Notes: generated from the letters alone by a model not told the origin. A DNA stretch of 64,000 nucleotides from G963662605 sp963667005 (GCA_963667005.1 OY762937.1:682001-746000); one strand, 5' to 3'; positions 1 to 9,434 are shown, counted from the stretch's first letter. Program-made: numbers and translations.

Positions 1-353
1 GCGCCGATACCCAGCCCTTTTAAATAATCAAGCTTGTTGATAATCCCCTGCAGGTCACCACCGTATCTTCTAAACTGTACATTTGCACTAAAATCTTCAC
101 TCAATTCGCTTTCCCATGAAGCTTCTGTAAACCAGTTAGATGTCCACGGGGTAATAGACCAGTCATCGGGTTTACGTTTCAAATCATTTGCAAAAACTTT
201 ATTGGCTGTTGGTTCATTTGCTGTATCACCGTCGCAAAATCGCTCAGGAAATATCTGATACCATACAACCCCCTTTGACCATTCGGGCACCTGCGCACTA
301 ATATGCGCGGCGGTAAAAACAAAAAGAAAAAATACTACGGATCTTTTACTCAT
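1..353 (-). CDS. alpha-amylase family (GH13) glycosidase, N-terminal part only
   Basis: The reverse strand encodes an ATG at 353 followed by a signal peptide (hydrophobic run VVFFLFVFTAAHISAQ) and then VVWYQIFPERFCDGD and, near residue 100, RRYGGDLQGIINKLDYLKG. These are the opening beta-strand of the GH13 (beta/alpha)8 barrel and the helix before the next strand. About 117 residues are present; the catalytic Asp/Glu/Asp lie beyond the window edge, so the substrate (starch, maltodextrin, cyclodextrin) cannot be assigned. The signal peptide places it in the periplasm or outside the cell. Its ATG overlaps the stop codon of the upstream reductase in an ATGA junction, implying translational coupling and membership of the four-gene minus-strand cluster. 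Confidence 0.85.
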   Translation of the reverse strand, partial: MSKRSVVFFLFVFTAAHISAQVPEWSKGVVWYQIFPERFCDGDTANEPTANKVFANDLKRKPDDWSITPWTSNWFTEASWESELSEDFSANVQFRRYGGDLQGIINKLDYLKGLGIG

Positions 354-1267
354 AGCTGAAGCTCTTTCTTCATCAATTGAAGTGACGCATCCAAATCAAT
401 CGGCGAATAACCCAATTCGGTTTGTGCTTTCCCAATATTCAGTCCACCGCGCAAAGGACGCGGTGCGGGCTGTTTCAATTCCGGTGTTGTTATTGTAGTT
501 ATCAACGACCGGTCGAGATTAAATACCTCTGCAATGCGCAGTGTAAATTCGTAACGGGACAAGTACTCTTTCCCCGCGATGTTATAGATACCGTAATTTT
601 TATTAGTGACAATCGTATCCATCGCGATAACAATATCATCTATAAAGGTCGGATTATTATATTGGTCGGTAACTATTCTGATAGTTTCGCCTTTGCGGTT
701 AGTTTCCACGACCCAACGGACAAAATCTAGTCTGCCGTTCGGGATTATGCCGTATAAAACATTCGTGCGAATAATGGTGTAATTTGCACCGCTTGCAATC
801 AGTTCATATTCACCTGCGAGTTTAGACATACCGTAATAATTAATCGGATGTACCGGTTCGTCTTCAGCATAAAGACCGCGTTCACCGTCAAACAGATAAT
901 CAGTTGATACATGAACTACATGCGCGTTTGTATCCCTGCCCGCCTCTGCAATATAACCGACTCCGTTTGCATTAATTTTCCAGGCAATATCTTTTTCCGA
1001 TTCGGACTTATCAACGTTGGTATAAGCAGAAGCATTAATAATAACATCGGGGTCAAAATCTTTAACGACCTTATGAATTGCTTCGCGATCGGTAAAATCC
1101 GCTTTTGTATATGTTACTCCCGGGAATTCAATAGTTGTCGCGATATCCGCGCCAAGGATTTCCCATCCTGATTGCTCCGAAAAATATTTTGCTGTACGCT
1201 GGCCAAGCATGCCGCTTGTTCCGAATATCAATAACTTACGCTTCGCCGAATTGCTTTGAGACGTCAT
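350..1267 (-). CDS. RmlD-like NAD(P)-dependent sugar reductase (dTDP-4-dehydrorhamnose reductase family)
   Basis: Extended short-chain dehydrogenase. A Rossmann motif (LLIFGTSGMLGQ) lies near the N-terminus, followed by ADFTD, NASAYTNVDKSE, HVSTDYLFDG and the catalytic YYGMSKLAGE, the signature order of RmlD/RfbD, which reduces dTDP-4-keto-rhamnose to dTDP-rhamnose. No rmlA, rmlB or rmlC is present here and the neighbours are a sugar kinase and polysaccharide-degrading enzymes, so the true substrate may be another keto-sugar. Start: the longest frame opens with TTG at 1291 and ATG at 1288, but ATG 1267 has AAAGG eight bases upstream and is preferred (305 aa). The gene overlaps the end of the upstream kinase gene by about 30 bases and the start of the GH13 gene by 4. 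Confidence 0.8.
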   Translation of the reverse strand: MTSQSNSAKRKLLIFGTSGMLGQRTAKYFSEQSGWEILGADIATTIEFPGVTYTKADFTDREAIHKVVKDFDPDVIINASAYTNVDKSESEKDIAWKINANGVGYIAEAGRDTNAHVVHVSTDYLFDGERGLYAEDEPVHPINYYGMSKLAGEYELIASGANYTIIRTNVLYGIIPNGRLDFVRWVVETNRKGETIRIVTDQYNNPTFIDDIVIAMDTIVTNKNYGIYNIAGKEYLSRYEFTLRIAEVFNLDRSLITTITTPELKQPAPRPLRGGLNIGKAQTELGYSPIDLDASLQLMKKELQL

Positions 1268-2129
1268 TTCGTAAACCTTTAAAATCATCAATTGAAGAAT
1301 AATTTGTTGCGCAGCTTCCGGCGATTACCGCCTTTCGAAGTGCACGATATAGATTTTTTGTTCCAATATACTCATAAAAGAAATATGCCCCAAAAGTATC
1401 ACCACAACCGACTTTGTTTTTCACGTCGGTCTTTAACGCGGGTACAAACAACGAAAATATCTCTCCATTTTCTAATGTGTACAGCCGCGCCCCTTTATCG
1501 CCTTTTGTAACCAGCAGCGCAGTAACACCAAGCGATAATATTTCCGAAGCAATTTCCACTTCGTCTGTCTTATCAGAAAGCGTCATCACCTCATATTCGT
1601 TTGCCTGAATGATATCAAGACGTTTTGCCCACTCGTTGAAGTTTTCTATTCTGCGATGGTCACGAACTTTTTCATCCGTAACTCCGCGGGCAAGCGAATG
1701 AACATCAAAATAGATCAATCCCTTGTATTGCGTTCTCAACTGCTTCAGGTCATTTGCATCAAGCTCAAATCCCGAAATCATATTGATAAAAACACCGTCA
1801 AAGAAATTCAAATCGCCGGAAGGAAGGACAAGCTTACTATTGAGATTTTCAAATCGTTCGCAGCGTTCTTCTACATTGTATATAGTAAGATGAACGCGGG
1901 GTATTCTTTCGGCCGGATGGCAGTATGTCTTGTTGCAGCCGTCAAAGACCGGGGCGAAGACCTGTTCAACTCCGCTTTCAATACCCGTACACAACCACAC
2001 TTCGTCACCGGGAGCAACAGCGCTTTGCATCCCCATGCCCGTGTAAAATATTCCGCCCGGCTGGAATTTCATACCGCCGTCGAACAGAATGTGATCGAGC
2101 ACCGAATGACCTACGATGAGAAATTTCAT
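1236..2129 (-). CDS. PfkB-family carbohydrate kinase
   Basis: 297 aa, usual length for the ribokinase/PfkB family, which phosphorylates sugars or nucleosides with ATP. Visible are a glycine-rich N-terminal part (FQPGGIFYTGMG), the central NEYEVMTLS motif and the C-terminal signature NKVGCGDTFGAYFFY with the catalytic base Asp (GCGD in place of the usual GAGD), then a helix that lines the nucleotide site. Substrate cannot be told from sequence. The ATG overlaps the stop of the upstream lyase gene (ATGA at 2129-2126) and its 3' end overlaps the RmlD-like gene, so all are probably translated from one transcript. A role in salvaging a sugar released by the lyase is inference. Confidence 0.85.
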   Translation of the reverse strand: MKFLIVGHSVLDHILFDGGMKFQPGGIFYTGMGMQSAVAPGDEVWLCTGIESGVEQVFAPVFDGCNKTYCHPAERIPRVHLTIYNVEERCERFENLNSKLVLPSGDLNFFDGVFINMISGFELDANDLKQLRTQYKGLIYFDVHSLARGVTDEKVRDHRRIENFNEWAKRLDIIQANEYEVMTLSDKTDEVEIASEILSLGVTALLVTKGDKGARLYTLENGEIFSLFVPALKTDVKNKVGCGDTFGAYFFYEYIGTKNLYRALRKAVIAGSCATNYSSIDDFKGLRNDVSKQFGEA

Positions 2130-4096
2130 AACATGACTATTTCTATTGTATATGATGCGGGGAATTCCGCTTGATACGCAAAATAAATTTTCGAACTTTT
2201 CTCAACACTGTAATATTGTCCCGAATAGGAGGACTCGAGGATCGCCGTTTCAAATGACTCTTCGTGTACTATAAACCTGATGCGTACGGCCGCGCCGCCG
2301 GAAACCACATGAAATAACTCCTTTGATTCCTGTATAACTTGTGCTTCTGGATGCAAAAAAAGATTCATGGCAATTTTATGCCCGGTCCCGCCAAGAAACT
2401 CATCTTTAATATGAAGTTCTTTGCTGTCCTTGGCATAATGAAACGAACGTTTAATAATAGAAGGATCAAATAGTCTTACGTAAGCATAATGCTGAGCAAC
2501 AAGAACATCTTCATTTGCAGTTGAACGCCACATCAGTACTTTGGGACCGCTGATATCGGTTTTCCCGTTAGCATTTCCCGAATGTTCGACCAACGGCAAA
2601 TCATCAATGTATGGTGTGTTATGCCCCATCACCGAGCGTTGTGTCGCACGCAAGTCCGGATTTGCAAATGCGGAGTACATTCCGGAATCAACAATGATCG
2701 GCCGGTTTTTATAATTTAATTCAAAAGTAAACGGATCGTCATGTCCAGGGGCCCCTCTGCCGTTCCGTCCAAGACCGGATGCTTTGATAAACATATCAAC
2801 GCCGGTATAATCACGCAGCAAATAATGACCGCCGTCTCTCAATCCGATAGATGTATTATTAAAATATGGAGCAACAGAATACCGCGCTTGTTCTACTCTG
2901 TCCCTGTCAAAGTATATATAGTGGTCAAGATCGGGTTTAAAAAACAATCCGGCCAGTTCAGAGTCATCGAATAATATTGCGTGCGAAGTCAGCACATGCG
3001 CGATACTTACTTTTGTATTATCGCGGCCGAATGGCAGCACGACACAATTGCAAAAATCTCCGAGATGCGGCACAGTACCATCTTCACGAGGATATACACC
3101 AAGCGTCCTCGATGTTTTCTTAACTATAGATGCAAAGTCACGGCTGTATTTCAATGAATACTTCTGCACATTATATAAAGCATGAAACAGCACTTCGCAG
3201 CTAAACGCGTGAGCAGTGACGGATTGTAAATATGAAGTACCATCGGTGCGGAATTGCTTCCTCAGCTCCTGCTCAATATGAAACTGCGATAACGAGAGAA
3301 GCTTTCTTCCATAGTCCGTATCGCCAAAAAGTATACCCGCCATTTGCAAAGCAAGTACACAAACAAGATACCGGTGATCTTTATCTGCCGACATATCAAG
3401 ATTATTTTCAAGATAAATGATATGCGCGAGAACAAACCGGAAGTAATCCTCCTTAAGAGCCGGAGTTATTTGCGGACTATGCAAAACTAATTTCCCGGCT
3501 TGTAAAAAATTGATGAGGCGTATGGCAACTTCCGCAGGAGAAAACCATTGTACACCTTGATACAAGGGGTTATTCTCTATGAAAGATTTTATGATTACAA
3601 TTATTCCGGTAACATACTTTTCTTCACCGCTCAAACAATACGCCACGGCCAGATCATGCACATGGTAAAACCTGCCCATGACAAGCGGCACCGTCAGTTC
3701 GGTTCCGAACGGGAACTCCATACCGCCGTACTTCCAGTATAACTCTTTTGGAAATTCATAATGATTCAGATAATCATACTGCCAGTTGATTTCCGCTTTT
3801 GTCTGAAAACTTATACTATATATATTGAAAGAGCGGGCAAGAACATTGTCCCCCCTCTGTAATATTTGCGGTCCGGTTTCAGGCGAGATGTATTTTATAT
3901 ATTCCTGCAGCTTGGTTCGCAAAACTGCATTTTCCTGAATAAACTTATCAAATAACGACTGCGCGTTAATCTGCGGAGGCAATTCCGGCAGGGTGAATTG
4001 CTTTCCATCCAAAATGGCATTTTCCACATCACGGCGAAACATTTTTTGTTTTAAAGCCGTAAAGGAAAATGACCGCAGTTTACTCAGAGAAATCAT
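2126..4096 (-). CDS. heparinase II/III-like polysaccharide lyase family protein
   Basis: About 656 aa from the preferred ATG at 4096 (MISLSKLRS); the open frame extends 27 residues further upstream without a convincing start. The N-terminal 380 residues form an alpha-toroid-like helical region (WYxxxE-rich, DKDHRYLVCVLALQM), and the C-terminal half is the beta-sandwich of heparinase II/III proteins, with GHDDPFTFELNYKNRPIIVDSG and TQRSVMGHNTPYIDD, where His and Tyr residues typical of the family can be seen. No signal peptide is evident, so it may be cytoplasmic. Homologues occur in exopolysaccharide and glycan clusters; uronate-containing substrates are usual for the family, but the substrate here is unknown. 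First gene of the overlapping cluster that continues with pfkB, rmlD-like and GH13 genes. Confidence 0.8.
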   Translation of the reverse strand: MISLSKLRSFSFTALKQKMFRRDVENAILDGKQFTLPELPPQINAQSLFDKFIQENAVLRTKLQEYIKYISPETGPQILQRGDNVLARSFNIYSISFQTKAEINWQYDYLNHYEFPKELYWKYGGMEFPFGTELTVPLVMGRFYHVHDLAVAYCLSGEEKYVTGIIVIIKSFIENNPLYQGVQWFSPAEVAIRLINFLQAGKLVLHSPQITPALKEDYFRFVLAHIIYLENNLDMSADKDHRYLVCVLALQMAGILFGDTDYGRKLLSLSQFHIEQELRKQFRTDGTSYLQSVTAHAFSCEVLFHALYNVQKYSLKYSRDFASIVKKTSRTLGVYPREDGTVPHLGDFCNCVVLPFGRDNTKVSIAHVLTSHAILFDDSELAGLFFKPDLDHYIYFDRDRVEQARYSVAPYFNNTSIGLRDGGHYLLRDYTGVDMFIKASGLGRNGRGAPGHDDPFTFELNYKNRPIIVDSGMYSAFANPDLRATQRSVMGHNTPYIDDLPLVEHSGNANGKTDISGPKVLMWRSTANEDVLVAQHYAYVRLFDPSIIKRSFHYAKDSKELHIKDEFLGGTGHKIAMNLFLHPEAQVIQESKELFHVVSGGAAVRIRFIVHEESFETAILESSYSGQYYSVEKSSKIYFAYQAEFPASYTIEIVML

Positions 4097-4333
4097 GTTC
4101 CAATAATTATTAATTAATACGGTAATATAATAAAAGCCATAAGGAAATGCAGGCCGGTTGCGTTTCTCTCTTCTCAAATAGTTGCTTCATTACAGGGAGC
4201 AAAGACAAAAATCCGACTAAAAACATGGGAAAACCTCTTGATTTCGCCTTACTTAATCGTTAACTTATCCTCGCAACAATTCTTTTTCCTGTTAATTATT
4301 AATCCAACCAAGAATCAAAGGGTTCTGATAGTA

Positions 4334-5662
4334 ATGTGTAAAAAAATATTTTTTGTCGTGTTATTATTCTCTGCCTGTTATTCGTTCGTCTACTCACAAT
4401 CGCTTTTGAAGAATTTGGAATTTGAAAATTCACCTATCGGGTTCGCATCGGTGAACGGGTGGGGACAAAATGGAACGACCGGGGGCGAAGGCGGCAAAAC
4501 CGTGATAGCAACTAACGAGGCCGAATTCCTCAACTATATTGCAAGTCCCGACACGCTTATTATTCTTGTTAAAGACACCATCAAACTAACTCCGGGCACA
4601 AGCGCTGCAGGATATATGCATAGTATTGCTTCCAATAAATCCATTATCGGCATCGGCAGCAACGCAACCATTATGACCGGCGGATTGAATATCGGACAAT
4701 TAATAGATGACAACATCATCACTCCGCCCGCGAATGCTGTGCATAATATTATTATCCGCAATTTGTCGTTACGCGGTTCCGGTGACGATGCAATCAACGT
4801 GCAGATGTTCGCTCATCATATATGGATTGACCACAATGATATAACCGGTGCACGCGACGGACTGATAGATATTAAACGCGGATCTAACTTCATAACGGTT
4901 TCATGGAATTATTGTCATCATCATAACAAAACCTGGCTGCTGGGACGTGATAACGCTGACAGCCTTCAGGATATTGGAAGATTAAAAGTGACATATCATC
5001 ATAACTTCTGTGACTCAACAAAGACAAGAACACCGCGCGTCCGCTATGGCGAACCGGTACACATCTTTAATAATTACTATACCAGACAAAATTACGCTGT
5101 CGCCTCAACCGATGAAGCAGGAGTTGTGGTTGAGGGTAATTATTTTCAACTGATGGATAACCCGTTGCGTGTTGATTTCGATGGAGAGCCGCTTGGCAAA
5201 GCCATCGAACGAAACAATTACTGCGACAGTACTGATAATCCAATGCAAATGCGCGGAACAGTCGAAGAACCGAGCCTGTATTATAGTTATACGCTTGACA
5301 AGGCCATTGATATTCCCGCAATTACCAGAGCAGGCGCAGGCGTTGGTAAAATTACCGCACCGAATGGCATTGCATCCGAAAGTCTGTCGAAATCAAAAAC
5401 AGATTACGTCTTATGTCAAAACTATCCCAACCCCTTCAATCCTTCAACGATTATCAGCTATGAACTGAATACCGCAAGCCGGGTAAAATGCAGCGTATTG
5501 AATATGCTTGGCGAAGAAATTGCCGTGCTTGTAAACAATGAAAAGCCCGCCGGCAAACATCAGGTGCTCTTTTCCGGAATCGGCCTGCCCAGCGGTATGT
5601 ATTTATGTCAAATGCAGATTGGCAACAATACCGTTACAAAGAAAATGCTGCTGCTGAAATAA
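4334..5662 (+). CDS. secreted pectate lyase (PL1) with type IX secretion sorting domain
   Basis: Start at ATG 4334 gives a clear signal peptide (CKKIFFVVLLFSACYSFVYSQ); the open frame runs further upstream but the added residues do not look like a leader. Residues about 30-350 are a PL1 right-handed beta-helix: NGWGQNGTTGGEGG, SIIGIGSNATI, HHIWIDHNDITGARDGLID and RTPRVRYGEPVH, the last carrying the Arg that acts as catalytic base in pectate lyases. The final ~75 residues (NYPNPFNPSTIISYEL to TKKMLLLK) are a Por/T9SS type A sorting domain, removed after export across the outer membrane. It should cleave polygalacturonate by beta-elimination at the surface or outside. It is transcribed divergently from the lyase/kinase cluster, suggesting a shared glycan-use theme (inference). 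Confidence 0.9.
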   Translation: MCKKIFFVVLLFSACYSFVYSQSLLKNLEFENSPIGFASVNGWGQNGTTGGEGGKTVIATNEAEFLNYIASPDTLIILVKDTIKLTPGTSAAGYMHSIASNKSIIGIGSNATIMTGGLNIGQLIDDNIITPPANAVHNIIIRNLSLRGSGDDAINVQMFAHHIWIDHNDITGARDGLIDIKRGSNFITVSWNYCHHHNKTWLLGRDNADSLQDIGRLKVTYHHNFCDSTKTRTPRVRYGEPVHIFNNYYTRQNYAVASTDEAGVVVEGNYFQLMDNPLRVDFDGEPLGKAIERNNYCDSTDNPMQMRGTVEEPSLYYSYTLDKAIDIPAITRAGAGVGKITAPNGIASESLSKSKTDYVLCQNYPNPFNPSTIISYELNTASRVKCSVLNMLGEEIAVLVNNEKPAGKHQVLFSGIGLPSGMYLCQMQIGNNTVTKKMLLLK

Positions 5663-5674
5663 AATGCAACAACA

Positions 5675-5707
5675 AAAAATCCGGCTTCTTAGCCGGATTT
5701 TTTTTGC
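5675..5707 (+). terminator. rho-independent terminator after the pectate lyase gene
   Basis: Stem AATCCGGC / GCCGGATT with loop TTCTTA, followed by at least seven T residues; it begins about 13 bases after the stop codon. It separates the lyase from the ABC transporter genes. Confidence 0.9.
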
Positions 5708-5753
5708 TTACATTACTGACATTATTTATCAGGTTTAAAATTTTGGGAAGATA

Positions 5754-6689
5754 ATGCAAAATAATTTCTCCATCGAAGTAAAAAATATCGTGAAGATATT
5801 TTCTTACGGATTTCCACGAAAAACCGTCACTGCCCTAAACAACGTTTCTCTAAACGTTGAAAAGGGTGTAATTTACGGTTTGTTGGGACAAAACGGAGCG
5901 GGCAAAACTACGCTTATTAAAATCCTGCTTGGACTGGTCAATCCGACTTCCGGCGGTGTCAGGATATTGGGACAGGATCCTTCGCCTCGCCTGCGGCAGC
6001 AGATCGGCTACCTTCCCGAAAATGCACGTTTCCCCGAACATCTGTCAGGCAGACAAGCACTTATTTCCATCGGGAAATTGTACGGACTGGATGATCACGT
6101 TTTAAAAACACGCGTTGAAGAGATGCTGGTTTTCATGCAGCTTGATCAGGCAGCGCAAAGAAAAGTCATTACCTATTCCAAAGGAATGCAGCAACGCCTT
6201 GGACTCGCGCTAGCTATGCTGCATGACCCCGAGATTCTTTTCCTTGATGAACCTACCGACGGCATGGATCCGGTTGGCAGGAAGCAGGTTCGCGATGCTT
6301 TGCTCAGCCTGAAAGAAAAAGGCAAAACCATTTTCATCAACAGCCATATATTATCCGAAGTCGAGCTTATCACGGACAGTGTCACCATTATGAACAAAGG
6401 CGTTATTGTTAAAGAAGGCAGTATCAAAGATCTGACCGAGGTTAATGACGAATACCGTATCACTGTCAGTGAGTTTACTCTTGAACAATACAAAACCTTC
6501 GCCGAACATGCACTTAAGGTTACACGCATCGGTGAGAACCTGCTGCAAATAGAAGTAAAAAACGTTGAACAATTAAATGAGTTCATTGACCACCTCCGCC
6601 AATACAATATCGCTGTGCAGGATATTACAAAAAACAAAAAGTCTCTTGAACAAGTATATCTGACATCAATTCAGGAGGCAAAGAGTTAA
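5754..6689 (+). CDS. ABC transporter ATP-binding protein (ABC-2 exporter type)
   Basis: 311 aa. Walker A GQNGAGKT at residues 45-52, signature SKGMQ at about 142-146 (YSKGMQQRLGLALAML), and Walker B ILFLDEPTDGMDP at 161-173. An ~80-residue C-terminal extension follows the nucleotide-binding domain, as in NatA/CcmA-like and multidrug ATPases. It pairs with the membrane protein that begins two bases after its stop, forming a two-gene exporter. The cargo (lipid, polysaccharide, antibiotic, or regulation of a gliding or secretion apparatus) cannot be inferred. Confidence 0.93.
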   Translation: MQNNFSIEVKNIVKIFSYGFPRKTVTALNNVSLNVEKGVIYGLLGQNGAGKTTLIKILLGLVNPTSGGVRILGQDPSPRLRQQIGYLPENARFPEHLSGRQALISIGKLYGLDDHVLKTRVEEMLVFMQLDQAAQRKVITYSKGMQQRLGLALAMLHDPEILFLDEPTDGMDPVGRKQVRDALLSLKEKGKTIFINSHILSEVELITDSVTIMNKGVIVKEGSIKDLTEVNDEYRITVSEFTLEQYKTFAEHALKVTRIGENLLQIEVKNVEQLNEFIDHLRQYNIAVQDITKNKKSLEQVYLTSIQEAKS

Positions 6690-6691
6690 TT

Positions 6692-7489
6692 ATGAAAAAT
6701 ATATGGAATATTGCAGTTTATACGATGCGTGAAGCACTCATCAAAAAAGTATTTCTCGCCTTCAGCATTATCACAACACTTGGATTAGTATTTAATTTTT
6801 TCATGCTCAAGCTCGCGCCTGTTCCGCCCGGACTTTCGAGCGATCAGATATACAACTTTGCGATGCTGATTGAAACCAGCGCGATAAAATTAATTCTTCC
6901 GATCGGACTACTCCTTTCAATTTTCGGTGTTTCATTTTTAACATCGAAAATTCTTGAGAAAGGAACTGCCGAGTTATTTTTATCCAAGCCGTTATCACGT
7001 ACTGAACTTCTTTTTGGAAGAATATTGGGAAGTTCGCTTATTGTATTATTAAATATTGCTTACTTGTGCACCGGCGCCTGGATTATATTCGGCACGATGT
7101 ATCATTACTGGACCCCAATAGTACTCATTATTATCCCGCTGACGCTTCTGGCATTTCTCGCTTTGTATTCTATAATTGTATTGGCATCAGTGTCTTTCCG
7201 CTCATATGTTCTCGGCCTGATGCTTGCAATTTTCATTCTTGTTGTTGTCAGTCCGGTGCTTGCAGTAAAAGATGCGTTCCTACCGCAGATCGATGCCGGA
7301 TGGATTAGATTTCTCATCAATGCGCTATACTATATAATTCCCAAAACCGGTGAACTGCTTTCGGAAATTCCGAATTCAATATTACGAGGAGTGTATAGTT
7401 TTAACTGGCAGCCATATCTAACAACATCAGCATTTATTGCCGTGATGTTTGTGGCGAGTGATTATATCTTTAAAAGAAAAGATTATTAG
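6692..7489 (+). CDS. ABC-2 type transporter permease
   Basis: 265 aa with about six hydrophobic segments (for example VFLAFSIITTLGLVFNFF, LILPIGLLLSIFGVSFL, LIIIPLTLLAFLALYSIIVL, LMLAIFILVVVSPVLAV) and a short ending KRKDY in the cytoplasm. Between segments two and three is KILEKGTAELFLSKPLSRTE, a conserved intracellular stretch of ABC-2 permeases that contacts the ATPase. Starts two bases after the ATPase gene, so the two are co-translated. Substrate unknown. Confidence 0.85.
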   Translation: MKNIWNIAVYTMREALIKKVFLAFSIITTLGLVFNFFMLKLAPVPPGLSSDQIYNFAMLIETSAIKLILPIGLLLSIFGVSFLTSKILEKGTAELFLSKPLSRTELLFGRILGSSLIVLLNIAYLCTGAWIIFGTMYHYWTPIVLIIIPLTLLAFLALYSIIVLASVSFRSYVLGLMLAIFILVVVSPVLAVKDAFLPQIDAGWIRFLINALYYIIPKTGELLSEIPNSILRGVYSFNWQPYLTTSAFIAVMFVASDYIFKRKDY

Positions 7490-7795
7490 ATTTGTCATTC
7501 CGGACGCCGGAGGCGATCCGGAATCCATTTTAAACAGAAATTGAAATTTAACCCGGATTCTCCTACCGGGATTCTGCGAACGTATAAATCTGACGTGCTA
7601 CATCCGTCATTTCATTTTAGAGTGATCGCGTCAGTCGGCTCAGGCGGATTACGGAATGACAAACAAATAAAAGTCAAAATCCTTAATTCTATACAATTGC
7701 CGCCCAAGAGGTGGCGAGGGCGGTTACCGAGCCTGCGAGGTATGAGTTCGTTTTTCTCCACTCACAGTGATAACATATTCTGATTGATTAATCAC
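7490..7795. other. intergenic gap with degenerate dispersed repeats
   Basis: 306 bases between convergent genes, with no convincing ORF. It holds a TGTCATTCCGG-type hairpin (7493-7530), a reversed fragment of the same family ending in CGGAATGACA near 7654-7663, and at about 7706-7752 a stretch containing AGGTGGCGAGGG and TGAGTTC that resembles, in reverse orientation, one end of the 88 bp repeat family found at 29249, 37569 and 52589. No clear terminator for either flanking gene was found. Confidence 0.55.
7493..7530 (+). repeat. TGTCATTCCGG-type palindromic repeat
   Basis: TGTCATTCCGG at the left and TCCGGAATCCA at the right enclose a short GC-rich palindrome (GCCGGAGGC). The same fixed ends with different centres recur at 41035-41076 and, as an inverted pair, at 58848-59132. 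Confidence 0.7.
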
Positions 7796-8203
7796 CTATC
7801 TCCAAGCCCCAAGAATCCCGCCCATAAGAATCAGTGCGATTACTAAATATCCCGCGTTTATAAAAAACAACTTCAGCGATTTACCTTCATAGATATAGAT
7901 CATTCCAAGTCCAGTAGCCACCCAGCCGATTCCGGCCAACGCCCCGGCTATCAGTCCCCAGACAAACGTCGTATCCGGTGCCGCAAGGAAAGCTGCTAAA
8001 TTGAAAGACATTACCAGAGTTAATAGATACCCAAATACCATGGAAATTACCATTTTGGACTTCTTCATTTCTCCGACTTTCACACCGGATTCCCTGATCC
8101 AGGCATTTACAAAAAGGAGTGGAGAATACCAGACTGCTCCGAGAAGAAAAGCGGCCAGCGCCGCAACAAAAACCGCAGCAAAGTTCATTTGCGACATATT
8201 CAT
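7796..8203 (-). CDS. DUF1761 domain membrane protein
   Basis: 135 aa, nearly all hydrophobic, with four predicted membrane segments. The N-terminal NFAAVFVAALAAFLLGAVWY and the following SPLLFVNAWIRESG match the start of the DUF1761 family, small inner-membrane proteins of unknown function. AGGA lies nine bases before the ATG at 8203. It stands alone on the minus strand, divergent from the dehydrogenase at 8458, and no partner gene suggests a role. Confidence 0.75.
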   Translation of the reverse strand: MNMSQMNFAAVFVAALAAFLLGAVWYSPLLFVNAWIRESGVKVGEMKKSKMVISMVFGYLLTLVMSFNLAAFLAAPDTTFVWGLIAGALAGIGWVATGLGMIYIYEGKSLKLFFINAGYLVIALILMGGILGAWR

Positions 8204-8457
8204 TGTTGTTTTCCTAAATTATTATTGAATATTTGTGGCTGATTTTTCAAATATCGTCACTCAAACAAAACAATAATCCGCCATTTTGAAGTTCCCGCTT
8301 CCGGGAATGCGGTATTCTTTTCAGTTTTGGGCACTTTATTTACTTAAAATGAGAAAATCGCGCCTATTATATTTGAAAAAGCGTTCAATTAAGGCTTTTT
8401 TCTTGGAATAATTTTTGATATTAGTGGGTTAAAAATATTTTATTTTATAGGCTTAGC

Positions 8458-9399
8458 ATGCAAGAAGAAACATTCAACATAGAAGACTTATTAAAAAGAT
8501 CACAAATGCAGATGGGCGGCGGAAACGATGCCATTAATAATGCCGCTATTATCGGTGCCGGAGTAATGGGACAGGGAATTGCCCAGACTTTTGCTTCGAA
8601 CGGAATCGAAGTTATCCTGATTGATAAAGACAAAGAATCAACAGAACGGGCAAAAACCAGTCTTTCGGAGACAATGGATCGTGAAATCAGCCGCTGGGCG
8701 ATCACCAAATCCGAAAAGAAGGCAATCCTCAGCCGTATCAAATGGTCTGAGAACATTGAAGAAGCGAAAAATTATGACCTCGTTATTGAAGCAGTTGACG
8801 AAAACCTCGACTTAAAGCTTAAAATTTTCAAACAACTCGACACTATCGTTCCCGCGGACGTCATTCTCGTTTCCATCACCTCTACACTCAGCCTCTCAAA
8901 AATTGCCGAATCAACAAAGCGTCCCGGCAAAATTATCGGAATGCACTTCCTTAATCCCGTACCGAAAGTTCCGGTGGTAGAATTGGTAAAAGGTCTTGAT
9001 ACGTCAAACGATACCGTTGAAACTATTCGCGGCTTCGTTCAGCGCATCGGAAAAACAGCTGTTGAAGTGTATGAGTATCCGGGATTTGTTACAACACGCG
9101 CTATCGTTCCCCTGCTCAATGAAGCAATGTACATTCTCATGGAGGGCATTGCTGAAGCCAAAGATATTGACACCGCGATGAAACTGGGATATAACTTCCA
9201 GAACGGGCCACTTGAAATGGCAGACATGATGGGACTTGATGAAGTGCTTACCTGGATGGACACTTTGTGGAAAACACTCGGCGAACCGCGCTATCGCGCA
9301 TGCCCCGTACTTCGCAAACTTGTTCGTGAGAAAAAATTAGGCAGAAAGACAAAAGAAGGATTTTACCGTTACGATGCTAACGGCAATATCATCTATTAA
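8458..9399 (+). CDS. 3-hydroxyacyl-CoA (3-hydroxybutyryl-CoA) dehydrogenase
   Basis: 313 aa. NAD-binding motif AAIIGAGVMGQGIAQTFASN near residues 28-47; GMHFLNPVPKVPVVELVKG carries the catalytic His; ITSTLSLSKIAE and FVTTRAIVPLLNEAM follow the family order, and the C-terminal helical domain ends with GRKTKEGFYRYD. It oxidises 3-hydroxyacyl-CoA with NAD, in butyrate/crotonyl-CoA chemistry or beta-oxidation. The first ~27 residues precede the Rossmann fold and are longer than usual; Met17 or Met19 could be the true start. It is followed after 35 bases by acetate kinase, so the pair may serve acyl-CoA fermentation or acetate formation (inference). Confidence 0.9.
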   Translation: MQEETFNIEDLLKRSQMQMGGGNDAINNAAIIGAGVMGQGIAQTFASNGIEVILIDKDKESTERAKTSLSETMDREISRWAITKSEKKAILSRIKWSENIEEAKNYDLVIEAVDENLDLKLKIFKQLDTIVPADVILVSITSTLSLSKIAESTKRPGKIIGMHFLNPVPKVPVVELVKGLDTSNDTVETIRGFVQRIGKTAVEVYEYPGFVTTRAIVPLLNEAMYILMEGIAEAKDIDTAMKLGYNFQNGPLEMADMMGLDEVLTWMDTLWKTLGEPRYRACPVLRKLVREKKLGRKTKEGFYRYDANGNIIY

Positions 9400-9434
9400 C
9401 AGAGAAATTATATTACAGAAGAATTGGAAATTTT

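Noticed and set aside
1656..2174. 172-residue open frame on the plus strand
   Set aside because: It is antisense to the PfkB kinase gene and shows no recognisable motif or ribosome site; the kinase frame is strongly supported.
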